NCBI RefSeq assembly: GCF_014633365.1
Contig: NW_026267104.1
Coordinates: 186,001 to 250,000, forward strand
Reading direction: 5' to 3'
DNA from: Diospyros lotus
Lineage: Eukaryota; Streptophyta; Magnoliopsida; Ericales; Ebenaceae
Length of the DNA: 64,000 nucleotides
In this document: in pieces, positions 48,660-60,507 of the stretch
How the letters are laid out: every line of letters begins with the position of its first letter
How positions within the stretch are numbered: position 1 is the stretch's first letter
Made by a program: the position numbers and the translations under genes
The notes under the pieces: model-generated
What the model was told of the DNA's origin: nothing
Database searches by the model: none
The model's input: the letters and a program-made list of their open reading frames with translations, nothing else

Positions 48660-49047
48660 CCAGGGACTGCTGCGAAGGCAAGGATGTGGCCGGTTGAGGG
48701 CCAATGGTGCTTAGTTTGTTAGTCGTTGTAACGTTTGGAGGCTTTTTGCAAATGAACAGTTGTATAATAAGCGATTTTATCATTTGATCTGTATTAAGTA
48801 TTTTGCTATGGAAATACAATGGTGTTTTGGTATTAGTGTATCCGCTGCGTTGTATTAAGACTCGTTTAGTTTAAGATTATTGATCTTGATAGTTAAACGA
48901 GCAAGACTGGGGTTCGCGGGGTTTTGTTTCTGCATGTGAAGATTGTTCTTGAAATACCGCGCGTGTGTAACTTAAAGAAAAAAAAAAAAAAAGAAATCCC
49001 GGGAATACCCTTATAATGACACGCCTAGCGAGACGGGGTGTTACAAT

Positions 49048-49059
49048 TGGTATCAGAGC
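49048..49059 (+). other. tRNA-iMet primer-binding site of the LARD-like element
   Basis: TGGTATCAGAGC, two bases after the 5' LTR end. Confidence 0.93.
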
Positions 49060-52000
49060 CCTAGGTTAAAACCCTAGGACGATTTGACTAGGTTGTTGAA
49101 CTTAGCATGATTTGAACTATTGAATGAGAACTTAGAACGGGATTATGGATTCTAGGAGAAATTCGGAACATAGTCGAAATGGTATGGAGACTCTAGAGAG
49201 GTGAAATTTGAGGTTTTCAATTTGAATATACTTTCAGCGTCAAGGGGAGACGAACAAGTTCTATTAACATCTTTTGGAAATTAGGAAGCTAGTGAAGAGG
49301 GTCGTCGAAATGAAAGAGAAATATGATCCAAAACCTTTGAGGAATAAATACCTTGGTAATTTCGGTACAACTTGAAGTATAGTAGAAAATCTCTTTCGAA
49401 AGAATCTTAGTGAATCGTCTTAGTACCCTCCCGTTTGGGACGTGTTAAATAATGGTGATGTCATGCCCTGACAAAGATAAGTGAAACAACGGAGATTATT
49501 AGGAGAACCTGTCAAGGGCATGGGAAAGCGGAACGACTTGAAGATCTTAAGGTTAAGTTTTAAATCTGAATTAAGGACTTAAGGAGAATGGATTCAGTTA
49601 GGGCTAACTACTGAAAATCCCGAATGGAGACTTAGGGGAAAGAAACTAGTAGGTCATAAAAAACAAAATCCTTGCTTGGAGATTTGGGGGTTTGTCGGTT
49701 GAAGTCTTTGGAATTATTAATCGGAGAATACTGGGTTTTGCTAAGTGATGGAACGTTGAATCGGGAGTGAGCATCCAACAATATGGGTCGAATGTAAGGT
49801 TGGTTCGATAAACCATAACTGAGGATTCATAAGATTTGGAAACTATAAATTGGAGATCATTAGTCAAAATCCACTACACTAAATGTTGGGATATCTGGTG
49901 ATTAATAAGAGTAAGCGAGTTGGGATGTTTAGTTTGATATGATATAATCTGATGACAAATTAGGTTTGTGAATAGATGATATGAAGAATCAAGGGTAAGA
50001 ATGACCTGATATAAATCTCGAGAAACGATCTGTAGTAAGCAACCTAGGATGATTCGATAAGAGCTTTGAGAATAAAAAAAAAAATTTGAGTTAGGAATCT
50101 AAAATCGTGGATAGGGATACTGAGACAAAGGATCCAAGATTGAGGACAAAGGAAATAAGGAAAGATTGCTATAAGGAAACGGTGTGTGTTGGTTATTCAA
50201 GGGTAACGAGAGTCAGGTATAGCTTTGAGACTTATGGAAGTTTTAAATAGAAGGAATAATTGTATCAAGGACATTAACCTAGGATCAGACGAGGAAAACA
50301 AATCGGAACTAAATGAGAATCGAATTCTTGTTGAGGTGTTTAGAAGATTTTCTCAGAAAAATTTAGCTTGTATAAAGTATTCTAGGTAGAATTTTCCTTT
50401 TGAATAAAATCTTAGAATGTAATCTCAATCTAATTTTCTTATTAATGGTCACTACTAGACAATGAAGGATCGATTGTAAACCAGCCATAGTTAGGATCAA
50501 GGTACAATAGGAAGTTAATAGGATGTAAAACGTAAAGTTTGCATGTTTCGAGGATTAGGATTTTCCCTTGGAAGTTGAAAGAATCTTTTGGCTTATAGAG
50601 AATTTGCAAAATGGAACCTTACTTGATGATTTTGAGATTGTAAATAATATAGGGAACAACGATAAATTAGAGATTTGTGATTTAAAACGAACATTGGAAA
50701 TTAGAAAAAAAAAAAAAAAAAATCTTGGGATAAGGGAATTATGCATATCACTATTGAGGCTGCTAAAAGAAAATTTACGTGTACCGTATATACTTGGAGA
50801 CAATGCTATTTTAAGCTTGAAATGACCCTAGTCGATTTAAGAAGATACAAACTCAAAGAAAATAGTTAGCATAACGATGATTATCAAGGACTGAGAGGTA
50901 GTCATAAAAGTCTTGGTTTGAATTTTAAGGCACCAAGCAATGAGATAGGCTTGCTAAAGCTTGATTAAGCTCATAAAGATATCTTGGGATTTGATTAGGT
51001 CTTAAAAAAAAAAAAATTAAAGTTGATCCTAATAGATTCAAAGAAATAGGAATGATTGACATAATGACCTATGGAGTGAGTGTTAGTTGAAAGTCAATCG
51101 GGGAAATGACGAGAATCTGGTTGAACGATCTAGTATAAGTTTAGAAAATGATAAACTGGAAATACAATTGATGTTGGAGTGTTTGATAAATTAGGAACGT
51201 CTGCAAGAGCAGCAATAGGAGCGTGAGGTTCCGTCACATGCGTAACAAATTTGGAAAGTAAAAGAGATTAAATTGTGAGAAAGAAATCCGAAGTCTTAGG
51301 AATGGTTAGGATAAGCGTGCTCGATACGATTGAGTGTTACTCTGGAAAAGAACATTAGGAATCCAAAAGATCAGGGAGTTGGATTAGTACCAATAGAACC
51401 ACTGTAGCTCTCAGAAATGGAATGAGGAATTCTAGCATAACGATAACACCATCGATGTTGGTCTTAACAGTGGATCTGAGCCTAGGGACCAAGGCAGAGG
51501 ACTGGTGGTTGGCTCGCGGTTTGGGGTGTGATACCTACAAATCGGAGCAACACAGTGAACTGTGGAGACGGTCAGGTGCCAAAGTTTGGGCAACACTGAG
51601 GATGTTATGTATGGTTTAGAGTCCAAATTCCAAGGGACCGGAGCATCGTGGCAGAATCCCTAATCACTATGGAAAGGGGTAAAAAGCTTGGAAGGTGACC
51701 TAAGCAAGATAGTTGCTATGCGGATTATGATAGTCGATAGTCCAAAGAGAATCGAAAGTAGGAAATGTAATCTCGAGCGACGAAATAATATTTGACGAGT
51801 TGTTAACAGAGATTTGTGAAGGATTCTTCTAGGATAATTACATTCACGACAGAAATTCGTGAAGTTAAGGTTACTAAGAAATGATTAGTTGGCCTGGGAA
51901 TTCAGGAGTTGTGATGAAATAGTAATTATGCTCCTAGGTCAAGGTAGAATAGTCCTTGGTATAGACATATGCTGTGGAGTTGCTTCCAGATTAAGCAAAT

Positions 52001-53411
52001 GGTGGGACAATTGTTTTTCAGATATGGCCTTTAGAAGAATTTAATTACGATTATTTACCTGGTTTTGGTAGTGTATTTAATATTACGCGCCTCAGGAATT
52101 GTGAGCAATAGGCTCTATTTAGTTGTCTCGAATTTTACTTTTGGTGATATAAAAAGATTGAAGCAACAATAGGTATATCTTGATACTCCCGAAAACATGA
52201 GTTGATCTTTAAAAGAGACAAAATCAACATGAGGATGTGGTAAGTTATATGTTGGTAAGTAAACGAAAGTGTTGCTCTTTCCAAGAAACATGTTGCGATT
52301 TTGAGAAAACATATGAGTGAGTTGTTATAAAAGAAGACGTGAGTTTCCAATTTCACTAAGGAAATTTTATTTGGGTTAAAAGACAGTAGGCCAAGCTATT
52401 AAAGTTATGCTAGGTGTTGCTAAAGACTCGGTAAGAATCAAAGGTTATTCAATAAGGTTTTCATTTAAGGAAGTAGTATGAAAAGTAGATCGCCTAGGAA
52501 GGAACGAGATTAAATCTATTCCAAGAATCAAGGATAAGAAGAATCTTGTTTAACTCAATAGAAAAATTGTTCCTCATGTGGAAGAATATGGAAAGCACCG
52601 TTTAGTTGAAGTAAAGCATTTGGCGGTACTAGGTTGAGGAGTCACAAGTGATGGACGTATATAAAAATGGAATGTTGTCAATAAATTGAAACGACACGAG
52701 AATTATGTGTTAAGATAAATTGATTTGATTGATGGATGGTGTTTGAAAGAGAAATAGTATCATGTCAGGATGTTAGGTTCCAGTAAAAGAAATTGTGTTT
52801 TGAGAGACCTAAATGGATAATTTGCATGACCAGCTGTAAGAGGCTAAGAAGTTATTCTTAAAGTTAATATGCAACCAAGGTAATGATAATTGAGAAAGAT
52901 ACGTTGAGTTCGTTCAATGTTATCAATTTTTGTGCAATCATGACAGCTGGGTAAGTTTAATGTTATCAATTTCTGTGCAATGATGGCAGATGGGTAAGTT
53001 CAATGTTATCAATTTCTGTGCAATGATGGCAGCTGGGTAAGTTCAATATTATCAAATTCTGTGCAAAAATGGCATCCAAGTTAGTTCAATCTTTGCATGA
53101 TCATGACATATGCATTAACATAAGAGTGGTTGGGAGAATTATTAGTCAAATAAAATAGGTTTTGAGGACCCAGTTAGAAGTAATATTGGATTTTATAAAT
53201 TATTTTGGAATTCGTGTAGTCGCAGGTATAGAGCTACAACGGGATATTCTGGAAGATCATAAATGGGTCTGGTAAACCCAAACCCTAAGGAGATAAAAGT
53301 TATGAATGATTATTAAGAATTAGGAATGGTGTATAGGGCATTACACTTGGGAATCATTAACACCGGTGGTGATGCAATTGTCACAGACCAAATTTCGAGG
53401 ACGAAATTTAT
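49060..53411 (+). other. Non-coding interior of the LARD-like element
   Basis: AT-rich, with stops in all frames and no recognisable gag, RT, RNase H or integrase motif. Short purine runs and one 43-bp tandem repeat (52912-53083) are the only structure seen. No pol motifs can be recovered by ignoring a few frameshifts, so it is not simply a recently broken coding region. Confidence 0.75.
52912..53083. repeat. 43-bp tandem repeat in the LARD interior, ~4 units
   Basis: Units begin GTTCAATGTTATCAA at 52912, 52955, 52998 and 53041, each with TGTGCAATGATGGCAGCTGG or a variant. A partial fifth unit follows. Confidence 0.9.
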
Positions 53412-53426
53412 TAAAGGGGGGGAGAA
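53412..53426 (+). other. Polypurine tract of the LARD-like element
   Basis: TAAAGGGGGGGAGAA directly before the TGTAATACCC start of the 3' LTR. Confidence 0.9.
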
Positions 53427-55842
53427 TGTAATACCCGAGAAATTATTAAGAGTATAAATGATATTTGATGAATGGTACAAGTGGAATTATCAAAAGAATA
53501 AGGCTTTAGGACACACTAACGCAGTCTTAGATGATTAAATCAGTCGGAGGGAGTAACCCGGACCTTAGATAGCTAAAGAAAATTATACAGTATCGACAAG
53601 TGATTCGAATTATGATTTTTAGTAATGAAAGAAGTGGGATCGGGAACAGTTTTCGGTACAGCTGTCGACCGGGCTGAGAAAACCGAATCGACGTAGGAAA
53701 CGTCCAGAAGATGAACGGAGCACGTCAAGGACTAGTATTTAATGTGTAGAACAACCCTTAAGCAATTTCGGGTTGAATCAAATGGATTTAAGGTCAATTT
53801 AACCAATCGGGCCTAAGTGTAATTTTCTAATTTTGCCCGAGGGAGGTCAAAACGGTAATCTTTCAGGAGTCTTGAGGGTCAAATGAGATGTACTAAACTT
53901 GTGGGACTTAGAGGTATATTTGGATTTATCAGGGGAGTTGTAAAAAGGGTAGAATTGTCATTTGAAGAAAACAGGGGTCAAAATGCAAAAAATGGAAAAT
54001 GGCATAGTGTGAACGCGAAGGGATTTCGGCCGCCGCACTGCCACCGCACGTGGAGGCCGTTTCCGGCGATGGGACGGCCGAGGCTTGCTTAGGGAAGGTT
54101 GTATACGGCCAGGAGAACACTTGGGGACCAAGCTTGGCCGTTGATTGGTCGGAAAAAGCTCGAATTTTTGATATAAATAGAGGCCGCGAGTTCGAGCTTT
54201 TGAAGCGTAAATCGATTGAGTTTTTGAATGATTTTGAGCGAGTGATTAAGGGGCTTTTGGTCGCGAGGCATCAAGGATCGCTTTGGGCTCGATTTGAAGC
54301 ATTTTGGTGCATGTTTGAGGGCTAATCGAAATCGGCCGAGGGTTAGAGGCGGACCGCGCAAGCCGGACCTGTAAATCGATTTTTGAAGGCCTCAACGATG
54401 TTGTTTCAGCCTGATTTTGGTGCCATTGGGATCGATTCTTCAAGAGCTTCAAGGGGGTACCGGTTTTGCAGCCATCGGAGCAACTGCCGGTGATCGGTCT
54501 TGAGGAAGAAGACGATGCGCGTGGCTGCACGCGCCAGCTTCCACGCGCAGACACGCGCCAGGCGCGTGAGGGCGCGTGTGATAAGGGCATTTTGGTATTT
54601 TTCTTCCAGTATTTTTAATTAATTATTTGAGGATTTATTGTGTTGAAATATTTCGGAAAATAGTTGAATAAATAATTATTTTGGAATTATCGAAGAGAAA
54701 ATTGGGAGAAAATAGAGAAAATTATGGAAAATTGAGGAAAATGGATTTTAATGCTTCCTTAATTAAATATGGTGTTTAGGAAGTATTGTGGCTCGAGGTT
54801 GAGTATAAGTTCAAGCATTTGGGATTTGGCATGCAAGCCGAGGCGTTGCACGAGGATCGAGGCGATCTGAATACATTCGAGGTGAGTGGTTTGATTCCAG
54901 CTTTTCCTTGTCTTGGAAGTGTTTTTAGGTGCTTGTGGTGGGTTCTAGTGAGCGATTATACCCTCCTAGACATAGATTGTTTTACAAGGCTTTTACTTAA
55001 GATCATTGTGTCGATATTTGCTACATTGCATTAACTGTTTATTTTTAAAATATTGGTGCATGGCGTGTAAATTTTCATATCATGTGGGGTCAAGTCTAAT
55101 TGCATCATTGGGTCCATATGGGGCGGTATGGGGTCTACTTGAGATTGGGACAATGTTAATCCAGGTGAACGTGTGTCACACTGGGGCACTCGAGGGAATA
55201 ATGTTAAACCAGGTGAACGGGTGTCACGACGGTGCACCCGAGGGATTAACGTTGGACCAGGTGAACTTGTGCCACAGTGGGACATTCGAGGGATTAAGTA
55301 TGTCAAGGTGATATCTCGAGTTAGACGTGTCTTGCATGTTGTCGTATAGTATGTCATGTTCGTATGTCTTTCATGCATTGTATAACTGTTTCATACCTTC
55401 ACTTAGATGTTTATCATCTAATCTGGGCTATGCCCCTGGAACGTTTAATGTTCCAGCCAGGGACTGCTGCGAAGGCAAGGATGTGGCCGGTTGAGGGCCA
55501 ATGGTGCTTAGTTTGTTAGTCGTTGTAACGTTTGGAGGCTTTTTGCAAATGAACAGTTGTATAATAAGCGATTTTATCATTTGATCTGTATTAAGTATTT
55601 TGCTATGGAAATACAATGGTGTTTTGGTATTAGTGTATCCGCTGCGTTGTATTAAGACTCGTTTAGTTTAAGATTATTGATCTTGATAGTTAAACGAGCA
55701 AGACTGGGGTTCGCGGGGTTTTGTTTCTGCATGTGAAGATTGTTCTTGAAATACCGCGCGTGTGTAACTTAAAGAAAAAAAAAAAAAAAGAAATCCCGGG
55801 AATACCCTTATAATGACACGCCTAGCGAGACGGGGTGTTACA
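53427..55842 (+). mobile_element. 3' LTR of the LARD-like element
   Basis: 2416 bp, same length as the 5' LTR. Differences seen include GCGATTTC/GCAATTTC, CGCAAAGG/CGCGAAGG, CCAGCGAT/CCGGCGAT, CTCGGATT/CTCGAATT, GTCACGAG/GTCGCGAG, ACCGCCGG/ACTGCCGG and GCTCCAGC/GCGCCAGC. Confidence 0.93.
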
Positions 55843-55899
55843 CCACCAAAGTGTTGAGGGAAACTCATGGAGGAGAGAACTCGATCACCCGCAACGAGT
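55843..55899 (+). mobile_element. Continuation of the host element interrupted by the LARD
   Basis: CCACCAAAGTGTTGAGGG continues the repeat CCAACATACCACC broken at 46629. About 50 bp further on, LTR-A copy 2 begins. Confidence 0.7.
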
Positions 55900-55924
55900 T
55901 GTAAAGATCTGGAAAAAAATGAAA

Positions 55925-55941
55925 TAAAATAAAATAATAAC

Positions 55942-55973
<32 letters not shown>

Positions 55974-56000
55974 GAATAATAATAAGAATAATAATAATAA
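55925..56000. repeat. (TAA)n microsatellite
   Basis: Interrupted run of TAA/AAT units in LTR-A copy 2. The solo LTR-A at 12290-12320 has TTAATTAA runs in the matching place. Confidence 0.9.
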
Positions 56001-56578
56001 TTCAATTTTAAAAGAAATGTATATAAATAAATAAATAAATATATATATATATAAAAAGCTGAAAATATAAAAAGAAAAAGGGGAGGCGTGCGGGCAACCC
56101 CCCCCCCCCCCCCAAAAAAAAAAATATGATCTCTCTCTCTCTCCCTCTCTCTCTCTTTCTGCTTTTTCTCTCGGATCTTGTTAATTGCTCGCGATCTAGC
56201 CATTCGATCTTCGATCCGACTTCATTTTCGTTGCTTAAGAGTCCCCGATCCATAAGGAGGTAAGTGTTTTACTTTGATCTTTGTTGGGTTTCTATTGTTT
56301 CACAGGAGGTATGTATACAGGCACGATTTCGATTTTTGGCCGATTGTTTAAAGTCAGATCTATGGAGATCTGACCGTTGGATTTGCTTGGTTTTGGGATA
56401 TGTTGGTTGGAATACTCGAGGGTGTCGGATGGCGATCTTAGATCACCAGAAATCACTGGCCACGGTGGCCGGCGGCGACTGGCAGTGAGTTTTATTTTTA
56501 GCTAAAAATTAAATCTTAGATCTATGAAAATCTAGCCGTCTGATCTTTGTTATTTTTGGGTATGTTGATCGCCTAGGT

Positions 56579-58349
56579 TGTAACGCCCTACTTTTCTTTT
56601 TCCAAGGTACACATTCAAAGATGCATGATGACGCTAGCAACCACATGGTAATCAAATGGCGTTTATGGAAGCTTTTGCCAATGGAAGCAAAGGATCCAAC
56701 CTGAAAGCTTTATAAAACCATAAGTTAGATATTTAAGGCTTCCACTATATGCTTTTAACACAAAAACCACCTGAAAAGCCATAATACAACTTGGAAATCT
56801 AGGGATCATTTAGGCTCCCTTTTACAACAAGTAAAACTCACACTAAAGTCACAGTACAATGCTTAGCAATTAAAACATAAAGAAGCTAGCTATCCAAGAA
56901 CCACTTCCTTTCCTTTCCTCTGACTTGATTCCAGGGCACCTGTCACGACTAACCCACCTGGAACGTTGAATGTTCCAGGGATATGAGACACCCAAGTTAG
57001 ATAGTTATATCTAAGTGAGTGCAACAAGAAGAGATAGCATGCATGTAATGAGATATGCAAAATGATATGAAACCGTCTGTGTGGTAGTGACGCCGAGGTG
57101 TTGCAATCACCCCTGCTGATCAATCATGTTCTCACATCTCCATGAATTTTCACCAGTCTAACATGAGATCTTGACTTCAACTAGCCACACACACCAAGTG
57201 ATGCATGACAAAGAAAGAAAAAATGCTTGGTTTAAAGGAAAGTCATGCTTATACAAGTAATCACCCTTACCCATGTGAAGACAAAATGTTCGGTATGTAT
57301 CATAAAGATGCAAGAAGCACTCACCTTGCTGGTTCAGAAGATCTAAGGTACTGTTCACAGGGTTCGGGAAAGCTTTTCTGCAAAAATAACATAATTTCGA
57401 AACTCAAACCTAAAATATTTTTATATGGGATCCTAGAGAAAAATTTAAGGACCAAGTATACAAAATTTGGGGTCAAGGGGGCCCCTCACGTACCCTCACG
57501 AGCTGGGGGGAAGGATCCCCACGCGCTCCACTCGTGGCAGTCGGTGACGCGTGAGCTGCACACGCCGCCCCTTCATCTTTGACGTCTTGAGGTTTTTCGG
57601 CCCGTTCTCCCTCATTCGAACTTTGATTTGACTTCCGTTTGAACCCACGTGACCCTTATTCAATTATCTATCGAAATAAGAAAGAAATTATAATTACCTT
57701 ACTGTCTTGATGCTGTTTAACTCCTTTTATGGTGGCGGTCCAACTTTTCCAACGAAGTATTTTACCACTCTATTTTCGGGCAAAGTTTCTCCTCTCAACT
57801 CACCTCCTTTTTTCCTCTTGATTAATGGTGAGAATTTACCTTCCAAGGCCTTGGTATTTATAGGAATTTATGGCCAATCCAGGAGTGCCATGTGTCACTT
57901 AGATAAGGTTGTAATCATTGTTTTTCGTAGGATCGCGCCACGTGTCCCTTGAGATTTGAGCCACTTCTCCCCCTTGTGACATGTGTCCTTTGAAACATGT
58001 GCCACCACATGTTAATTAGTTTTATCAATATTCCTCATGATTATGTCTCCTAACTAAGTTAGCTTATTTGGTTCCTTTAACTAACTAGTCACAAGATATT
58101 TTTAACTTCTTACAAATACCTTTTTAACCCAAAAACTTATTTATACTTATATCCCTTGGGCCGTAGAACTCCTTAAACTTCTCCAAAATACCTTAGATGA
58201 TGCTCCCTTGTGATAGTTTCCATGATTTTTCAAAAAACCCTTCATTTGTTCCTCGGCGATTACCTTGGAACTTCACATATATCCTTCGATTTCCAAGGGA
58301 ATGTTTTATTTCTTAAACAACAATGCCTAGGAAAACTTTGGGTATTACA
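56579..58349 (-). mobile_element. Solo LTR nested in LTR-A copy 2 (1.77 kb)
   Basis: Plus-strand ends TGTAACGCCC and GGGTATTACA, flanked by the TSD TAGGT (56574-56578 and 58350-58354). In sense (minus) it starts TGTAATACCC and ends GGGCGTTACA, as in Tekay/Del-type LTRs. It shares the CTGGAAC...GTTCCAG inverted repeat and neighbouring sequence with the LARD LTRs, in the matching orientation, so it is a distant relative. No internal sequence, hence a solo LTR. Confidence 0.9.
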
Positions 58350-58728
58350 TAGGTGCTGTGCACCTCATGGTAGATTCTGATTGTCAAAAAAGTTGCTGGT
58401 GGCCGGCCAACGGCGATGGCCAGAACGTGTCCCTATTTTGGCCGAAAATTAATTTTTAGATCTATAAAAATCTAACCGTCCGATGGCTTTCATTTTGAGA
58501 TATGTCGATGTTCGTGGTGAGGGCTTTGATTCGGTATGCTGGTTAACCATGTTTTGTCGGCTAATGGCGGTCGTCGACAGTAACAAAATGTCGGGAAAAG
58601 AAAAGAAAAGAAAAAAAAAGAAGAAAAGAAAAAGAAAAAAAGAGAAAAGAAAAGAAAATAGGGCTTTCGGGGTTTAGACAAGTTGTGTAAGGTTTTGGCC
58701 TAGGATGGTAGGGCCCGATTGAGTTATA

Positions 58729-58854
58729 AAATAACCCATGGTTTTACCAAAGTGTAAGTAGGCAAAGCTTAGGGGGTGAAAGTGTAATAAAAGAGAAGGC
58801 TAAGGGTATAAAAAGAGGAAGAAGACAAAGGAGAGTGGGGGACTATTGATGGGC

Positions 58855-58896
<42 letters not shown>

Positions 58897-60434
58897 CCTT
58901 TGCTTTCTCTGTAAATCTCTCTTAGAGAGGATTTCTCTAGGCCATCTCTCTCGGCAGTAAGGTGGTCCTCTTGGAGAGGACATGTGCATCTCGGAAAGGC
59001 CCCTACTTATTGGTTTTTTGTCTTGGAGAAGGAGTAGCGATCTCCCAGAAGCGGCCATGGAAGATCTCTCTCTCTCTCTCTGTAGCCCCAGCCTCGCAGC
59101 AAGCACCTGCAATGGCTTTTCTCGGCATAGCCCTACAGCAAGCTCTCGCCATGGAGTCCTTAGCAAGAGCCTCGATCAAGGCCTCTCCGCAGCCTCTCGG
59201 CGATCCCAAGCTCTCTCGAAGAGCGCCGCATCGTCTTCCCTCTGCAACTCCTCCCTGCAGTAAGCCATCTCTCTCAAGAAGGATTCTTCCCGATCACAAG
59301 AGCTCTCGCAAGACCCTAGCTAAAGCTTCTCAGCGAGGCGTCTTCCTGAGAGGTCTCTCGGGAAGGCTCCCTCTGAGGTCTTCTAGGAAGGCTGACGTTC
59401 CAGGAATCTCTCTCTGTCTCACTCTATTTCTCTCCTCTGCAACTAATGTATAGCATATGCATACATACATATGTGTATAAAAAGATATTGGGATAAGTTA
59501 TTCAAAGCAATAAGGTCTTGTTTGGCCACCCATGCATATACAATGGATGTATTACATGAGAAGCAAGGTTCATTTTTACATATAGTTTATATATATAATA
59601 AAGGATTCCATAGTTATAAGCCCATGCTCGTGAGCTGGGCGTTTGTATGATCTTAAGGCCCTTTTATCTCATGATAAAGTCTATTAATCTAATTGTCCCA
59701 TAGCATGAGGATTTATCCCACAAGTTTAATCGGTGAGATGCTGCGCATACGTATATGTTAAGGGGTATACACCCTTGCTAAGCGTCATAGCCCCCATGGC
59801 ATGCTCATTACTTTATACTAATGTTAATCACTCACGTAACTCAGCGCACATCCCCCTCGAGACATCTCTCATTAAGCCTGGAGCTACACCCGGGCAAGTG
59901 CCTTAAGGGCTGAAACCTTACTTTGACAGCCTGCTGTGAGGCCCACCTTCTCCCGGAGGGCCTCCTAGGCAGTTCGTCCCTTCGTAGGGGATTCTTCTTA
60001 AGCCCGTCTGAATGCTACTAATGTGCAGGTCCATCCCCGATTCCCTGTAACAATACCAAGATCAACCTACTATGGCCGGGAAAGGTATAATCGTTCTATA
60101 CTTAATGATAACATCCTTTACTTATCTATTGCATTATTCTCCTATCTGTACTAGCTTAAGCATCAGAGGGCATAAACGGGTGAGGAATCCCTACGTGCCT
60201 TCTAACTTGTTCCTATGAGCGCAGATATGCCTCAAGCACCCAGGAGGCCACTTTAAGGTGATACCGAAGATGTTCCCAGAAGATCATCTACGACCCCAGT
60301 CAGGACATCGAGGACTGAAGTTACCCGATGCTTATCTCCACCAGTAAAGTCCTATCAACTGTCCACCTCGCTCTGCCTCGGCTCCAACATTCCCTCTCTA
60401 TAAATTCTATTGTCATGATTTTCAGGCCACAACA
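58729..60434 (+). mobile_element. LTR of family D (gypsy-type), left edge uncertain
   Basis: Ends at GGCCACAACA directly before a TGGCGCTGTCTGTGGGAA PBS. A TATA box (TATAAAAAG, 58807) and a long CT microsatellite (58855-58890) lie near its left end. The left boundary is inferred from the loss of LTR-A similarity near 58728. The part 58900-59450, rich in CTCTCG, has overlapping open frames with no recognisable product. Confidence 0.65.
58807..58815 (+). promoter_or_regulatory. TATA box in LTR-D
   Basis: GGGTATAAAAAGAGG followed ~45 bp later by a CT-rich leader. Confidence 0.5.
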
Positions 60435-60436
60435 AT

Positions 60437-60454
60437 TGGCGCTGTCTGTGGGAA
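60437..60454 (+). other. Primer-binding site of LTR-D element
   Basis: TGGCGCTGTCTGTGGGAA is one base away from the TGGCGCCGTCTGTGGGAA form common in plant Ty3/gypsy elements. Only ~50 bp of the interior follows before LTR-B copy 2. Confidence 0.75.
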
Positions 60455-60507
60455 ACGGACAAGAAGCTAAAATCTACAGGGAAGACAACCAAGTTTGCTA
60501 GCGTCAG

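Larger units (their letters stand above)
46630..49045 (+). mobile_element. 5' LTR of the LARD-like element
   Basis: 2416 bp, TG...CA. Contains a TATA box (47375), a GC-rich stretch (47230-47790), three 48-bp repeats (48355-48498) and an inverted repeat (48639-48659). Confidence 0.93.
46630..55842 (+). mobile_element. Complete non-coding LTR retrotransposon (LARD-like, Tekay/Del-type ends)
   Basis: A structurally complete element of 9213 bp with the TSD CCACC (46625-46629 and 55843-55847). Two 2416-bp LTRs run from TGTAATACCCGAG to GGGGTGTTACA. An iMet PBS (49048) and a PPT (53412-53426) are in place. The LTRs differ at about seven positions I could find, mostly G/A or C/T, so insertion is recent. 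The 4.4-kb interior has no gag or pol frame. Only the sequence before the PPT, TTTCGAGGACGAAATTT, recalls the end of pol in Tekay/Del elements. Such elements depend on proteins from an autonomous relative. Recent movement with a non-coding interior is typical of LARDs. Confidence 0.9.
55900..58728 (+). mobile_element. LTR-A copy 2, truncated and split by a solo LTR
   Basis: Starts TGTAAAGATC like the sense strand of the solo LTR at 9247-12348. It has the same order of parts: a (TAA)n-rich stretch, TATATAAAAAG, a C17 tract, a CT microsatellite, then AGGAGGTAAGTG (about 56259). It is interrupted at 56579-58349 and continues to about 58728 (GGCCTAGGATGG, GGGCCCGATTG), covering about the first third of LTR-A. 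The rest is missing. Frames opened by A/G-rich runs near 58600 are not genes. Confidence 0.8.

Noticed and set aside
58962..59453. 163-codon open frame in LTR-D
   Set aside because: Made of CTCTCG-rich repeats with Ser/Leu/Arg bias, no domain, inside an LTR.
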